A DNA stretch of 64,000 nt from Oscillospiraceae bacterium (GCA_015065965.1 SVPH01000003.1:1-64000); one strand, 5' to 3'. Shown: positions 17,126 to 26,165, numbered from the stretch's first letter. Notes: generated by a model from the letters alone, not told the origin. Numbers and translations are program-made.

Positions 17126-17968
17126 ATGGATGCAGTTATCAGAAAGCAGTTAAAAATTAAAGCGTGTAAAGCAAGAATGGGAATTATTGAAGGCGTATTC
17201 AATGCTAAATCGGGTCATCCCGGCGGTTCTCTTTCGTGCGTTGATATCGTAACTTATCTTTATTTTAATCATATGAATATTGACCCTCAGAATCCTCAGA
17301 TGGAGGATAGGGACAGATTTGTTCTTTCAAAAGGACATGCTGCACCTGCTCTTTATTCTGTTCTTGCGCAGAGAGGTTTCTTTCCTGTTGATGAACTCAA
17401 AACACTCAGAAAGAGCGATTCAATGCTTCAGGGTCATCCCAGCATGAAGTATACAGCAGGTGTTGATATGTGTACCGGTTCACTCGGTCAGGGTATTTCA
17501 ACTGCTTGCGGTATGGCTCTTGCTGCTAAACTCGGCGGTAAGAATTACAGAGTTTATACAATCCTCGGTGACGGTGAGATTCAGGAAGGTCAGGTTTGGG
17601 AAGCAGCAATGTTTGCTTCAGCAAAAGGTCTTGATAACCTTGTTGCTGTTGTTGATAACAACGGTCTCCAGATTGACGGTAAAATTTCGGAAGTTAACTC
17701 ACCTTACCCCATTGCCGAAAAGTTCAAATCATTCGGTTGGAATGTAATTGAAATCAGTGCTCACAGTTTTGACGAAATTGATGCAGCGTTTAATGCAGCC
17801 GCTGAATTCAAAGGCAAGCCTTCCGTTATTGTTGCTGACAGTGTCAAGGGCAAAGGCGTTTCGTTTATGGAAGATCAGGTTTCATGGCACGGCACTGCTC
17901 CTAACGCAGAGCAGTATGAGCAGGCTATGAGCGAACTTACACAGGCTCTTGCCGAACTTGAGGCATAA
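17126..17968 (+). CDS. Transketolase, N-terminal (TPP pyrophosphate-binding) subunit
   Basis: This 280-residue polypeptide is the first half of a split transketolase. It carries the thiamine pyrophosphate site GDGEIQEGQVWEAAM...DNNGLQIDG and the early SGHPGGSLSCVDI motif. Transketolase moves two-carbon units between sugar phosphates in the pentose phosphate pathway. The start is ATG 17126 with AGGAGG 8 nt upstream; a GTG at 17117 lies inside that ribosome binding site. The second half follows after 19 bp. Confidence 0.96.
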   Translation: MDAVIRKQLKIKACKARMGIIEGVFNAKSGHPGGSLSCVDIVTYLYFNHMNIDPQNPQMEDRDRFVLSKGHAAPALYSVLAQRGFFPVDELKTLRKSDSMLQGHPSMKYTAGVDMCTGSLGQGISTACGMALAAKLGGKNYRVYTILGDGEIQEGQVWEAAMFASAKGLDNLVAVVDNNGLQIDGKISEVNSPYPIAEKFKSFGWNVIEISAHSFDEIDAAFNAAAEFKGKPSVIVADSVKGKGVSFMEDQVSWHGTAPNAEQYEQAMSELTQALAELEA

Positions 17969-17987
17969 GAAAGGAACGGTGGAAGAA

Positions 17988-18935
17988 ATGGCTGATATTA
18001 TTAAGACTGCTACCCGTGATGCATACGGAAAGGCACTTATTGAACTTGGCGATAAAAATGATAAAGTGGTTGTTCTTGATGCTGACCTTGCGGCTGCAAC
18101 AAAAACAGGTATGTTCAAAAAGGCACATCCCGATAAGTTCTTTGACTGCGGTATTGCAGAAGGCAATATGATGGGTGTTGCTGCAGGTCTTGCTGCATCG
18201 GGATATACCGTTTTTGCAAGCACATTTGCTATGTTTGCTGCCGGCAGAGCATATGAGCAGGTAAGAAATTCAATTTCTTATCCTCATCTTAATGTTAAAA
18301 TCGGAGCAACTCATGCAGGTATCTCTGTTGGTGAAGACGGTGCAAGCCATCAGTGCTGTGAAGATATCGCTCTTATGAGAGCAATTCCCGGCATGACAAT
18401 TATTAATCCTGCAGATGATATAGAAACACGAGCCGCTGTTCTTGCTGCTGCTGATTATGAAGGTCCTGTTTATATGCGATTCGGTCGCCTTGCAGTTCCC
18501 AGAATTTTTGATGAAGATTATAAATTTGAATGGGGCAAGGCAGTTGTTCTTAATGAAGGCACAGATGTTACAATCTGCGCAACAGGTCTTATGGTTGGCG
18601 AAGCAATCGAGGCTCAGAAAATCCTTGCAGAGCAGGGTATCAGCGCTGAGGTTATCAATGTTCATACCATTAAACCTCTTGACAGTGAAACGATTCTCGC
18701 ATCTGCTGCAAAAACAGGTGCAATTGTTACCGCTGAAGAGCATAATATTATCGGCGGTCTCGGCAGTGCGGTTGCTGAAGCAGTTTGCGAAGGCGGCAAG
18801 CCCGTTCCTGTTGTAAGACTCGGCGTTAACGATGTTTTTGGAAAATCAGGTCCTGCTGTAGAACTTCTTCATATTTACGGCTTAGATGCACAGAATATTG
18901 TTGAGAAGGTAAAGCAGGCAATCTCAATGAAATAA
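17988..18935 (+). CDS. Transketolase, C-terminal subunit
   Basis: This 315-residue protein is the second half of the split transketolase, with pyrimidine-binding and C-terminal regulatory domains. Motifs seen are DADLAAATKTGMF, DCGIAEGNMMGVAAGLA and GEDGASHQCCEDIALMRAIPG. The start is ATG 17988 behind GAAAGGAACGG; the longer frame from 17949 would extend into the upstream gene. Together with the preceding gene it makes one enzyme. A hairpin follows at 18948. Confidence 0.96.
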   Translation: MADIIKTATRDAYGKALIELGDKNDKVVVLDADLAAATKTGMFKKAHPDKFFDCGIAEGNMMGVAAGLAASGYTVFASTFAMFAAGRAYEQVRNSISYPHLNVKIGATHAGISVGEDGASHQCCEDIALMRAIPGMTIINPADDIETRAAVLAAADYEGPVYMRFGRLAVPRIFDEDYKFEWGKAVVLNEGTDVTICATGLMVGEAIEAQKILAEQGISAEVINVHTIKPLDSETILASAAKTGAIVTAEEHNIIGGLGSAVAEAVCEGGKPVPVVRLGVNDVFGKSGPAVELLHIYGLDAQNIVEKVKQAISMK

Positions 18936-18947
18936 TTGATGAAATAC

Positions 18948-18983
18948 AGGCGGCTGTTCCTTTTTAGGAACAACCGCCTTTAG
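18948..18983 (+). terminator. Hairpin after transketolase genes
   Basis: A 13-bp stem with one mismatch (AGGCGGCTGTTCC) and a 6-nt loop is followed by only a short T stretch. It may be a weak terminator, allowing part of the transcripts to continue into the next gene, which starts 15 bp further on. Confidence 0.55.
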
Positions 18984-18997
18984 GGTAAGGTGTTAAC

Positions 18998-20836
18998 TTG
19001 AGTAATACAGAGGAAAAGAGAATACCCGATAAAGTTAAATGGATTTTAACGGCTTTGGCTGCGATTATTGCTGTTGTTCTGTTGTCAGTTGTAATTTTTC
19101 AAATTGTAAGCACTTCAAAGCCTGAGAACAACAGTATTATTGTATATAAAAAAGGAATTTCAAGTGTTGTTCGCATAGGTAATTTAGAAACAACAGTTTC
19201 TGATGCTGATGCATCAAATTTTAAATGCGATGAAGAATCGGGCAGAGTGTTTTATACGGTTGATTCATCATATTCTGACAGACTTTATGACCTTTATTAT
19301 ATTGAAAAAAACAGAAGTGAAATCAAAGGCCCTAAAATAATTGATATTGGCGTCAGCCAGAATTACAGTGTAGTATCAGGTAAGGTTTATTATTTAAAGA
19401 AGAATGCACCCGCAGGTGTTTACGAAGGCTGCATCTGCGATATTGATAATAATAAGATTGAAACTTTTTCAGATAACGTTGAGAATATTTATGCTCTTGA
19501 AGGGGCGGAAAAACTCTTTTTTACAAAGATGCACGGTGATAACAGAGTGCTTTATGAGGTTTCCGATGCGGCACAGTCTGAAATTTGCAGGAATGTCGTA
19601 AATATATTCTGTTATAATGATGCGGAAAATCCGCACATCCTTTATGAAAAGAGTTCACTTATTAATAACGGCATGAGTGAACTTTACATTTCTTACGCAA
19701 ACGGCGAAAGTGAAATGATTTGTGATAACACTTATCATGTGATGTTTGATGAGTATGATCCTGACGGCAATCTTTATTATTTCACATCATCAAGTGAGAG
19801 CATATCGTGGAGTTATGTTATAGCCGATCAATATGCCGAATCAGACCTTGAAGTTACTAAGCCGGACAGGAAAGATTTTTGGGCAATATTAGGTGTCTCT
19901 GCGGAATACAACGAAGCATGGCGGGAATATCAGAATAAACTTGTAAGAGATGAGATACGAGCAGCGCTTAATGAATCTGTTGCTGAAGGGGAGTTTTCTG
20001 TTCCGGTGTTTAATGCGTTTGTATATAACTCAAAAGGAACTTATAAACTTGCTGAAAACATTGACCCTAAAAATGTATATGCGGTTGCTTCTTCTGGTGC
20101 ACCGAAAATTGTTTTTGAAAACACAGAAGTTCTTCCGGCAGATACCGATATGAACACTCTTGTTGAAATCGCTCAGCGCAGCACAATGGCGGATGTTATT
20201 GACTATGCAAAAACAATTGTTGATGAAAGTGTTAAGTCGGAGGGTATGGCATACGCTGCATATGGCAGTGAAGGCGCAGTGACATATCCGCTTAAAGGAT
20301 ATGATAAGAGCAGAACACTGTTCTCTTTTACCCGAAACGGCGAAAGACTTTTTGCCTTTGTGCGCGATTCACAGGGCTCAAGGCTCAATCTTTATTCTAA
20401 TACAATCAATGAAAATCTGAAACCGTCTGAAGGAATAGGTGTTGATACGGGGATTTCAAGTTACCGTTTTACAGACGGGTCTGTTGTTTATCTTAAATCG
20501 GATATGAATAAGATATCAGGCGATGTTTTTAATTATAACGGTGAAAAAAGCGTAAAACTTTCAAATGCTGCAAGTGCGTTTATTGTAGAGAATTATAAAG
20601 ATATTATTATTCTGAAAAATCATAATTCTGACATTTCTGAACAGACTGCAGACTATTATCTCTGTGTTGACGGTGAAGAAAAACTTATAGGCAACAATAT
20701 TATTGTTGAAAGTTTTCAGTATACTGAAAGCGGCAAAGCGGCTTATATAACATCGGATAATAACTTGTGGATATACAGCGAAAAAGAATCAGTCTGCGTT
20801 GGCGAAGATGCATCTGAAATTTTGCTTTTGGCATAA
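18998..20836 (+). CDS. Membrane-anchored extracytoplasmic protein of unknown function
   Basis: The 612-residue protein has a short cytoplasmic stretch, one membrane helix (about residues 14-35), and a long exported region rich in beta structure. Repeated short Tyr/Asp segments (VYYLKK, LYYFTS, KVYYLKK-like) suggest a propeller such as DUF5050 or TolB type, but I do not recognise a known family. The central part, about residues 290-330, is helical and charged. The start is TTG 18998 behind a GGGTAAGG site. It is followed after 21 bp by a coiled-coil gene. Confidence 0.7.
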   Translation: MSNTEEKRIPDKVKWILTALAAIIAVVLLSVVIFQIVSTSKPENNSIIVYKKGISSVVRIGNLETTVSDADASNFKCDEESGRVFYTVDSSYSDRLYDLYYIEKNRSEIKGPKIIDIGVSQNYSVVSGKVYYLKKNAPAGVYEGCICDIDNNKIETFSDNVENIYALEGAEKLFFTKMHGDNRVLYEVSDAAQSEICRNVVNIFCYNDAENPHILYEKSSLINNGMSELYISYANGESEMICDNTYHVMFDEYDPDGNLYYFTSSSESISWSYVIADQYAESDLEVTKPDRKDFWAILGVSAEYNEAWREYQNKLVRDEIRAALNESVAEGEFSVPVFNAFVYNSKGTYKLAENIDPKNVYAVASSGAPKIVFENTEVLPADTDMNTLVEIAQRSTMADVIDYAKTIVDESVKSEGMAYAAYGSEGAVTYPLKGYDKSRTLFSFTRNGERLFAFVRDSQGSRLNLYSNTINENLKPSEGIGVDTGISSYRFTDGSVVYLKSDMNKISGDVFNYNGEKSVKLSNAASAFIVENYKDIIILKNHNSDISEQTADYYLCVDGEEKLIGNNIIVESFQYTESGKAAYITSDNNLWIYSEKESVCVGEDASEILLLA

Positions 20837-20857
20837 ATAAAGAAAGGAAACAGTAAT

Positions 20858-21481
20858 ATGGGCAGTGATAAAATATTGAAAAAGACCGCTTTTGGCGGTT
20901 TTAAGAGAGAAGATGTTCTGAATTATGTTGAACAACTTCAGCAAGAGATAGTCGGGCTTAAAAGAGAGGTCAGCAACGGCGTTTCATGCAAACGAGAACT
21001 GGAAAATGTTAAAAGTGCCAAGGACTGTGCAGACAATGAACTCGCTGCTTTGCGTGAAGAAAATGCTGCGCTTAAAGCACAGAATGCAGATTTGATTGAA
21101 AAAAATGCCGCATATACACTTAAAATAGAAGAAGCGCAAGTCAGCATTGAAGATTATGAGAGAAAACTAAGAACATGTGAATCAAAAATTGAAATTATTG
21201 AGCATAAGTTTGCAGAACTTGAAATTACCTGTGCCAGAGTAGGTGATGCCGAAAAATTGATTGAAGAGGCAAAATCTTCTGTTGCTGAGATTGTTGACAG
21301 CGCAAAAATTTCAGTTGTAAATGTAAAGTCAGATATTTTCAATGCAAGCGAAAGAATAAAGACAGCCTGTGTAAATTTTGACAGTTCTGCCGCATCACTT
21401 AAATCAAGTGCTGAAAGTCTTTTGGCAGCGCTTGCCGATGCGACTCAAAAACTTGACTCCATCGGTGCAGAGGAAGCATAA
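20858..21481 (+). CDS. Coiled-coil protein with DivIVA-like N-terminus
   Basis: The 207-residue protein begins with KTAFGGFKREDVLNYVEQLQ, which recalls the N-terminal membrane-binding motif of DivIVA-type proteins. It is then almost entirely coiled coil from about residue 25 to 130, with a further helical region to the end. No enzymatic motif is seen. It may be a septal or polar scaffold, but that is an inference. The AGAAAGGAAAC ribosome binding site is close, and the gene meets the fumarase-like gene with 1 bp between them. Confidence 0.65.
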   Translation: MGSDKILKKTAFGGFKREDVLNYVEQLQQEIVGLKREVSNGVSCKRELENVKSAKDCADNELAALREENAALKAQNADLIEKNAAYTLKIEEAQVSIEDYERKLRTCESKIEIIEHKFAELEITCARVGDAEKLIEEAKSSVAEIVDSAKISVVNVKSDIFNASERIKTACVNFDSSAASLKSSAESLLAALADATQKLDSIGAEEA

Positions 21482-21482
21482 A

Positions 21483-22010
21483 ATGGCAGAGTATAACATA
21501 AATATTAATCAGATTAAACAGTATTCTTCTATTCTTAAAGCGGGCGACAGAGTTCTGCTCAGCGGAACTGTTTATACTTCAAGGGATGCTGCACACAAAC
21601 GCATTTTTGAGTTGCTTGACAGAGGTGAAGAACTTCCGTACGAGATTGAAGGCGCGTGTATTTATTTTGCCGGTCCAACGCCGACTCCTGAGGGAATGGT
21701 TATCGGCAGTTGCGGACCCACAACATCGGGAAGAATGGATGTTTATTCTCCGAGGCTTCTTGACCTTGGTCTTGCTGCAATGATAGGTAAGGGTGAGCGT
21801 AATGAGGCTGTTTGCGATGCTGTTGAAAGAAATAATTCGGTTTATTTCTGTGCAATCGGAGGTGCAGGCGCTCTTTATGCAAGGCAGATAGTAAAATGCG
21901 AGGAAATTGCTTTTAAGGATCTCGGTTGTGAAAGTGTAAAACGCCTTGAACTTGAAGACTTTCCTGTGGTTGTTGCGATTGATTCAAACGGCGGTAACTT
22001 GTTTAAATAA
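21483..22010 (+). CDS. Fumarate hydratase beta subunit-like Fe-S hydro-lyase (no alpha subunit nearby)
   Basis: The 175-residue protein matches the C-terminal (beta) part of class I Fe-S fumarases and tartrate dehydratases (LSGTVYTSRDAAHKRIFELL, YFAGPTPTPEGMVIGSCGPTTSGRMD, MIGKGERN, GGAGALYA). The active enzyme normally needs an alpha subunit that binds the 4Fe-4S cluster, and that gene usually lies directly upstream. Here a coiled-coil gene is upstream and no alpha subunit is seen in the window. The start is ATG 21483; the longer frame overlaps the preceding gene. Confidence 0.88.
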   Translation: MAEYNININQIKQYSSILKAGDRVLLSGTVYTSRDAAHKRIFELLDRGEELPYEIEGACIYFAGPTPTPEGMVIGSCGPTTSGRMDVYSPRLLDLGLAAMIGKGERNEAVCDAVERNNSVYFCAIGGAGALYARQIVKCEEIAFKDLGCESVKRLELEDFPVVVAIDSNGGNLFK

Positions 22011-22011
22011 A

Positions 22012-22289
22012 CATACTTTAATCAACAACAAGCCATAAGGTTTTGAAATGTATATTTCCGCCCCGGCTTCGTTGAAAATCTTTGAAATAGCCTCGTATTT
22101 CTGCAGATTTTTGCCTTGCCGTGACGAAAATCTCCTCTTTCAAAACTGCTTCGCATCTGAAATGCAATAGGTTGCGTGCAGTCGGGGATTTCTTCTCTGC
22201 AGGCATACTGTCGTATGGCAAAGAGAAAAATGCCCGAATGTGTGTGATATTGTGTTTCAGACTTATGTGTTGTTGTTAATTAAAGTATG
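22012..22289. repeat. MITE-like element with terminal inverted repeats
   Basis: The 278-bp gene-free stretch is bounded by inverted repeats. The outer 20 bp (catactttaatcaacaacaa at 22012-22031 against 22270-22289) match with one mismatch. The match continues imperfectly for about 18 bp more (CATAAG and TGAAA blocks). No transposase gene and no clear target-site duplication is seen. A 67-codon reverse frame fills part of it but shows no protein family. The element separates the fumarase gene from a terminator at 22297. Confidence 0.65.
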
Positions 22290-22296
22290 GTATTAA

Positions 22297-22329
22297 AAAA
22301 CGCTTTCTTATGAAAGCGTTTTATTTTTT
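22297..22329 (+). terminator. Intrinsic terminator just before the PiT gene
   Basis: A perfect 11-bp stem (AAAACGCTTTC) with loop TTAT is followed by ATTTTTT. The ribosome binding site of the PiT gene follows at once. It is either the original terminator of the fumarase operon, pushed away by the MITE-like element, or a leader attenuator of the phosphate transporter. Confidence 0.8.
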
Positions 22330-22339
22330 GGAGAGTTAC

Positions 22340-23356
22340 ATGGCTTCTTCTTTAAGTTTTTCTGTTATTCTGACTGTTATAATTACTTTGTCGGTTGCGT
22401 ATGTCAACGGCTGGACCGATGCGCCAAATGCAATTGCATCAAGTGTATCATCAAGGAGCATAAATATACGATCTGCCGTTATTTTGGCAGCCGTTTCTGA
22501 TTTTTCGGGTTCTGTTATTATCGGTATATTTAATAACAGAGTTACACAAACAGTAATGAATATTGCAGATTTCGGCAATGATAACCGTGTTGCGCTTTTG
22601 TCGCTTTGTGCTGCAATGAGTTCGGTTGTATTGTGGGCAGTTCTTGCATGGAAGTTCGGAATACCAACCAGCGAAAGTCATGCACTTATTGCAGGTTTAA
22701 GCGGCGCAAGCATTGCTGTAAACGGCGGATTTAGAGGTATAAATATTAATGATTGGTTTAAAGTTGTTTTCGGGTTGTTAGTTTCTTCAATTCTGGGATT
22801 TGCGGCAGGATATATTATTTCAAAAATAACAGTGAAAATTTTTAGCAACCGTTCCAAACAAAAAACTGATACTCTGTTCAAGCATTCACAAATCTTTGCA
22901 AGTATGCTTATGGCATTCATGCACGGCGCACAGGACTCTCAAAAATTTACGGGTATACTTATGCTTGTTGCAACACTTTCAGGTATTCAATTGAAAAGTA
23001 AAACTCCGTTATGGATGCTTATAATGTGTTCTCTGATAATCGCTTTAGGTACTGCAACCGGCGGTGAAAAAATAATTAAATCTGTGGGTATGGATATGAT
23101 TAAACTACGCAAAGATCAAGGCTTTTCTGCGGATGTTGCAGGTGCGCTTTGTCTGCTTGTATCTACTCTTTTGGGCATGCCGGTAAGCACAACGCATACA
23201 AAAACCTCTGCAGTTATGGGCGTTGGGGTTTCAAAAAGCGCAAAGTCAGTCAATTGGAGAGTTGCGGGAGAAATGGTAATTGCATGGATTCTTACATTTC
23301 CGGGTTGCGGATTGCTTGGTTGGTTAGTCACAAAATTGTTTTTAATAATATTCTGA
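22340..23356 (+). CDS. Inorganic phosphate transporter, PiT family
   Basis: PiT transporters import phosphate with a cation. The 338-residue protein has about ten membrane helices and both PiT repeats: NGWTDAPNAIASSVSSRS near the N-terminus and HGAQDSQKFTG in the second half. Further motifs are GIPTSESHALIAGLSGA and GMPVSTTHTKTSAVMGVG. The start is ATG 22340, with TTGGAGAG 6 nt upstream; the ATG at 22310 lies in the terminator hairpin. A DUF47 protein is encoded directly behind it, the usual partner. Confidence 0.95.
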   Translation: MASSLSFSVILTVIITLSVAYVNGWTDAPNAIASSVSSRSINIRSAVILAAVSDFSGSVIIGIFNNRVTQTVMNIADFGNDNRVALLSLCAAMSSVVLWAVLAWKFGIPTSESHALIAGLSGASIAVNGGFRGININDWFKVVFGLLVSSILGFAAGYIISKITVKIFSNRSKQKTDTLFKHSQIFASMLMAFMHGAQDSQKFTGILMLVATLSGIQLKSKTPLWMLIMCSLIIALGTATGGEKIIKSVGMDMIKLRKDQGFSADVAGALCLLVSTLLGMPVSTTHTKTSAVMGVGVSKSAKSVNWRVAGEMVIAWILTFPGCGLLGWLVTKLFLIIF

Positions 23357-23366
23357 GGTGAGAACA

Positions 23367-23837
23367 TTGAAATTATCTCTCGGTTATTGCAAATATCTTG
23401 ATGATCAGTGCGAAGAAATTATAAAAGCGTTCAGTAACGGAAGCGGCGGGGATTTATGTGCAAAGCAGTTTGAGGTGACTTTTCATAATCTGAAAGATGA
23501 TTTTTTACCGCCTGTTGACAGAGAAGATATTGCAAGTTTATCGCTCATGCTATATTATATCTGCGTTTCTGCAAAAGAATATTATCAGAACAAATCCGAT
23601 CTTCAAAAAAATGATTTATATTCCCAACTTAATTTGATAAGACAGGTTACAAAAGAGTTTATGACAAAAAGAAAAACCTGCGAAGAAAGTATTCGCAGGC
23701 TTACCGAAAAAAATATTGTTTGCAAGATGAAAATTGATAAATCAAAAGCCTCACAAAGAGAATGTGCATTGAATCTCAATGATTGTATTTCAGATTATAT
23801 TAAATGCATTGTTTCGGCGTATTTTAAAAATCTTTAG
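23367..23837 (+). CDS. DUF47 (PhoU-like) family protein, divergent
   Basis: The 156-residue helical protein follows the PiT gene after 10 bp. It contains FLPPVDREDIASLSLMLYYI, which matches the conserved TPxDREDI segment of DUF47/PhoU-like proteins that control PiT transporters. It is shorter than the usual 200-210 residues and diverges elsewhere, so the call relies partly on position. The start is taken as TTG 23367 behind GAGGTG; a GTG at 23358 lies within that site. Its 3' end overlaps the convergent SulP-like gene by 14 bp. Confidence 0.75.
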   Translation: MKLSLGYCKYLDDQCEEIIKAFSNGSGGDLCAKQFEVTFHNLKDDFLPPVDREDIASLSLMLYYICVSAKEYYQNKSDLQKNDLYSQLNLIRQVTKEFMTKRKTCEESIRRLTEKNIVCKMKIDKSKASQRECALNLNDCISDYIKCIVSAYFKNL

Positions 23838-24981
23838 AAACAATTTTTTTGTTCGTGAAAATAACAGAGAGTGCAACAGAAATAAGATATCCGTAAGTGA
23901 TTCCGAAAAACATGCAGATGATAACTGAAACGGCAAAAAGAGTAATGTGTTTTGCAGATGAGAAGGTGTTTTTTATTTCACTCCATTTGATGCTTTGCCA
24001 TGCTCCGACTATGAGAATTACCGCACAGGTATGAACAGGGATCCGTGAAATAAAATCCTGCAAAGAAAAAACAAGAATTGCTGTAATTACTGCAGATAAA
24101 ACTCCTGCGGTAAATTTTTCTTTTTTTATTCCGTAAGGGAGAACAATACAGGAGCCGAATCCGAGAAGACAATTTGATGCTCCGCATAAAATAAAGTCTT
24201 TTCTTGAATGATTTTCATTTTCTGATAATGCATAATATGATGAAAAGAAAAGTGCAACACCGCAATAAAACGCATTTTTATAAGAAATATTCGAAAATGA
24301 ACTTATTAAAGGAAATAAAATATTATCCTTATATTCATTTAATGATAATTTTCCTGCTTCGTTTATTGCCGAAATCATTTCAGGCGGATTGAGGAAAAAA
24401 TTAAGAACCGTAGAAATCAGCAGAGCATAAAAAGCAGCGTTGATTATCTTGCTGTTTTTTTTGAATTTTCTTGGAAAAGTAATCATAATTACAAGAACGA
24501 TCGTGCCGTAAAGCACGCCTCGCCAATTAGGATGAAATCCAAGCGATAGATATGATGCGATAATTTCTCTGACTGTGTTGCCGCTTGCTCCGATACCGAA
24601 ATAATCGGTTGTAAACAGAACTGTTACGGTGAGTGCAACAGATAGAATTACCGCTGAAGATATTGATGGATGAAGTTTTGGAAAACTTGTCTTTTTTTCA
24701 AAACAGCAGAGAACAATAATAAAGCCGCAAATGATAATTGCAAGGGATACGGTTGCCGCACCGAATGCGTTAAAGGCGTATGCGATTATTAAAAAAGAAA
24801 GATATTTCGGCATTTGCTTTTTTTGCTCAACTATGGGAAAAACCAGTGCGGCAATACATGCAACTACTGCACCTGCAAATGTTCCCATGCCCGCACAGAC
24901 TGCCATGCTGAGCGCAAACGGAATAACTGATGTTAAAGTAAACGCCGTTTCTTTTATAAGTGAAACAGATTTATTATTCAA
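23824..24981 (-). CDS. SulP-like membrane transporter without STAS domain
   Basis: The 385-residue protein is almost all membrane helices (roughly eleven). The second half shows features of SulP anion transporters: a NCLLGFGSCIVLPYGIKKEK segment in the position of the conserved gate, followed by HTCAVILIVGAWQSIKWSEI. The cytosolic STAS domain normally at the C-terminus is missing. The substrate cannot be told. The start is TTG with AAGGAG 8 nt upstream on the reverse strand. It is convergent with the phosphate operon and divergent from the 25131 gene. Confidence 0.6.
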   Translation of the reverse strand: MNNKSVSLIKETAFTLTSVIPFALSMAVCAGMGTFAGAVVACIAALVFPIVEQKKQMPKYLSFLIIAYAFNAFGAATVSLAIIICGFIIVLCCFEKKTSFPKLHPSISSAVILSVALTVTVLFTTDYFGIGASGNTVREIIASYLSLGFHPNWRGVLYGTIVLVIMITFPRKFKKNSKIINAAFYALLISTVLNFFLNPPEMISAINEAGKLSLNEYKDNILFPLISSFSNISYKNAFYCGVALFFSSYYALSENENHSRKDFILCGASNCLLGFGSCIVLPYGIKKEKFTAGVLSAVITAILVFSLQDFISRIPVHTCAVILIVGAWQSIKWSEIKNTFSSAKHITLFAVSVIICMFFGITYGYLISVALSVIFTNKKIVSKDF

Positions 24982-25013
24982 AATTTCTACTCCTTAAAAA
25001 TACTTTGACTATT

Positions 25014-25042
25014 AGTTTACATTAAAATCAAAAACTATACAA
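25014..25042 (-). promoter_or_regulatory. Possible promoter of the SulP-like gene
   Basis: On the reverse strand TTGTAT and TAAACT are separated by 17 bp, about 40 bp upstream of the TTG start. The match is moderate. Confidence 0.4.
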
Positions 25043-25091
25043 GCAGTTTTAAAAAACTTTTTAATAAAGTATGGTAAAAAATATAATTATA

Positions 25092-25100
25092 TGATAGAAT
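25092..25100 (+). promoter_or_regulatory. Extended -10 promoter element of the 25131 gene
   Basis: TGaTAGAAT has the extended -10 form. The region 17 bp upstream (TGGTAA) is a poor -35 box, as is usual for extended -10 promoters. It lies 30 bp before the start codon. Confidence 0.45.
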
Positions 25101-25130
25101 ATTGGGACTAAAAATATACGGAGATATCTG

Positions 25131-26132
25131 ATGAATAAAATAAAGATTAAAAAAATTGCAACTTGGATTATTGTACCGCTGATGGCTGCGATATTTTTGC
25201 TTGATATTGCAACTGTTGTTATCAGTAATAATTTTTGCCGCCGTTATCCCGTAACACAGGAAAATTTTGATTATCAGTCGGGCGATGACCGCATCCATTT
25301 TCTTAATACGGCTAACTCGGATTCAATTCTTATTGAAAGTAACGGTAAATTTGCTTTGATTGATGCAGGAGAGGGGAATAATAATCCGAGGCGTAAAACA
25401 GAATATAAGGGCTATGAACAAGAAGTTATTGATTATATAAAAAAAGTTTGTAAAACAGCCGATGGTTCGGTTTATATTGATTTTATTCTGGGAACTCATT
25501 GTCATTACGACCATATCGGATCTTATCATGCTCTAATATCTGATACCGGAATCGGAATCGGAAAAGCATTTTTCAAACAGTTTAACCCAATGATTGCAAA
25601 AGAATATGAGGTGGAGCGCTGGGACATTGACGGCACATATAATCAGATTATATCTGATCTTAATCTCAGAGAAATCGAAGTGATCAGCGATTTGCCCTCA
25701 GAGCCGTTTGAATTCGGTGATTTTACTATTCAGTTTTATAACACTGAAACACCCGATGAACTTGCCGGAAAGGGAGAGAATGCCGCAAGCATCGGTGTAA
25801 AAATAACATTGGGCAGCAAATCGGCTTTTCTTGCTGCAGACATTACGGCATCAACAGGTCTTGAGGAGATTATTGCCGGGCAGGTCGGTGACATTGATTT
25901 ACTCAAAATAGGACATCACGGTTATTACGGTTCTTCATCCCGCGATTTCCTCTCAGTTCTTTCGCCTGAAATTGCAATTGTTACAAATCAACTTGGTAAG
26001 ATTTATCCGAATGTTAAGTGGAATTTAACAATGTCTGCAAAAGTTCCGGTTTATGCAACCTATGATAACAACGGCATTATTGCAACGTTTACGGACAGCG
26101 GAGAAATTGTGCTGACAAACAATATTCATTAA
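25131..26132 (+). CDS. Second ComEC-like metallo-beta-lactamase-fold hydrolase
   Basis: The 333-residue protein has an N-terminal membrane helix (about residues 11-32) and an exported metallo-beta-lactamase domain. The metal motif is GTHCHYDHIGS (H123, H125, D127, H128), with LAADIT and GHHGYYGSSS further on. The layout resembles the gene at 2438, but the sequence differs strongly outside the metal motifs, and no DUF3006 partner is next to it. A stand-alone ComEC-like hydrolase of unknown substrate is the best call. Confidence 0.82.
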   Translation: MNKIKIKKIATWIIVPLMAAIFLLDIATVVISNNFCRRYPVTQENFDYQSGDDRIHFLNTANSDSILIESNGKFALIDAGEGNNNPRRKTEYKGYEQEVIDYIKKVCKTADGSVYIDFILGTHCHYDHIGSYHALISDTGIGIGKAFFKQFNPMIAKEYEVERWDIDGTYNQIISDLNLREIEVISDLPSEPFEFGDFTIQFYNTETPDELAGKGENAASIGVKITLGSKSAFLAADITASTGLEEIIAGQVGDIDLLKIGHHGYYGSSSRDFLSVLSPEIAIVTNQLGKIYPNVKWNLTMSAKVPVYATYDNNGIIATFTDSGEIVLTNNIH

Positions 26133-26165
26133 TATTAAGGATTTATTAATTTAACGTTTATTAAA

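Noticed and set aside
22018-22221. 67-codon reverse frame inside the inverted-repeat element considered as a small gene
   Set aside because: It shows no ribosome binding site or known domain and is better explained as a chance frame in a non-coding repeat. I have a vague impression that similar short frames recur in gut Clostridia, which would fit a dispersed repeat, but this is unverified.
25060-25082. TTAATAAAGTATGGTAAAAA resembling the right end of the MITE-like element and its flank
   Set aside because: The match is short, AT-rich and has no paired left end, so it is more likely chance in a promoter region.
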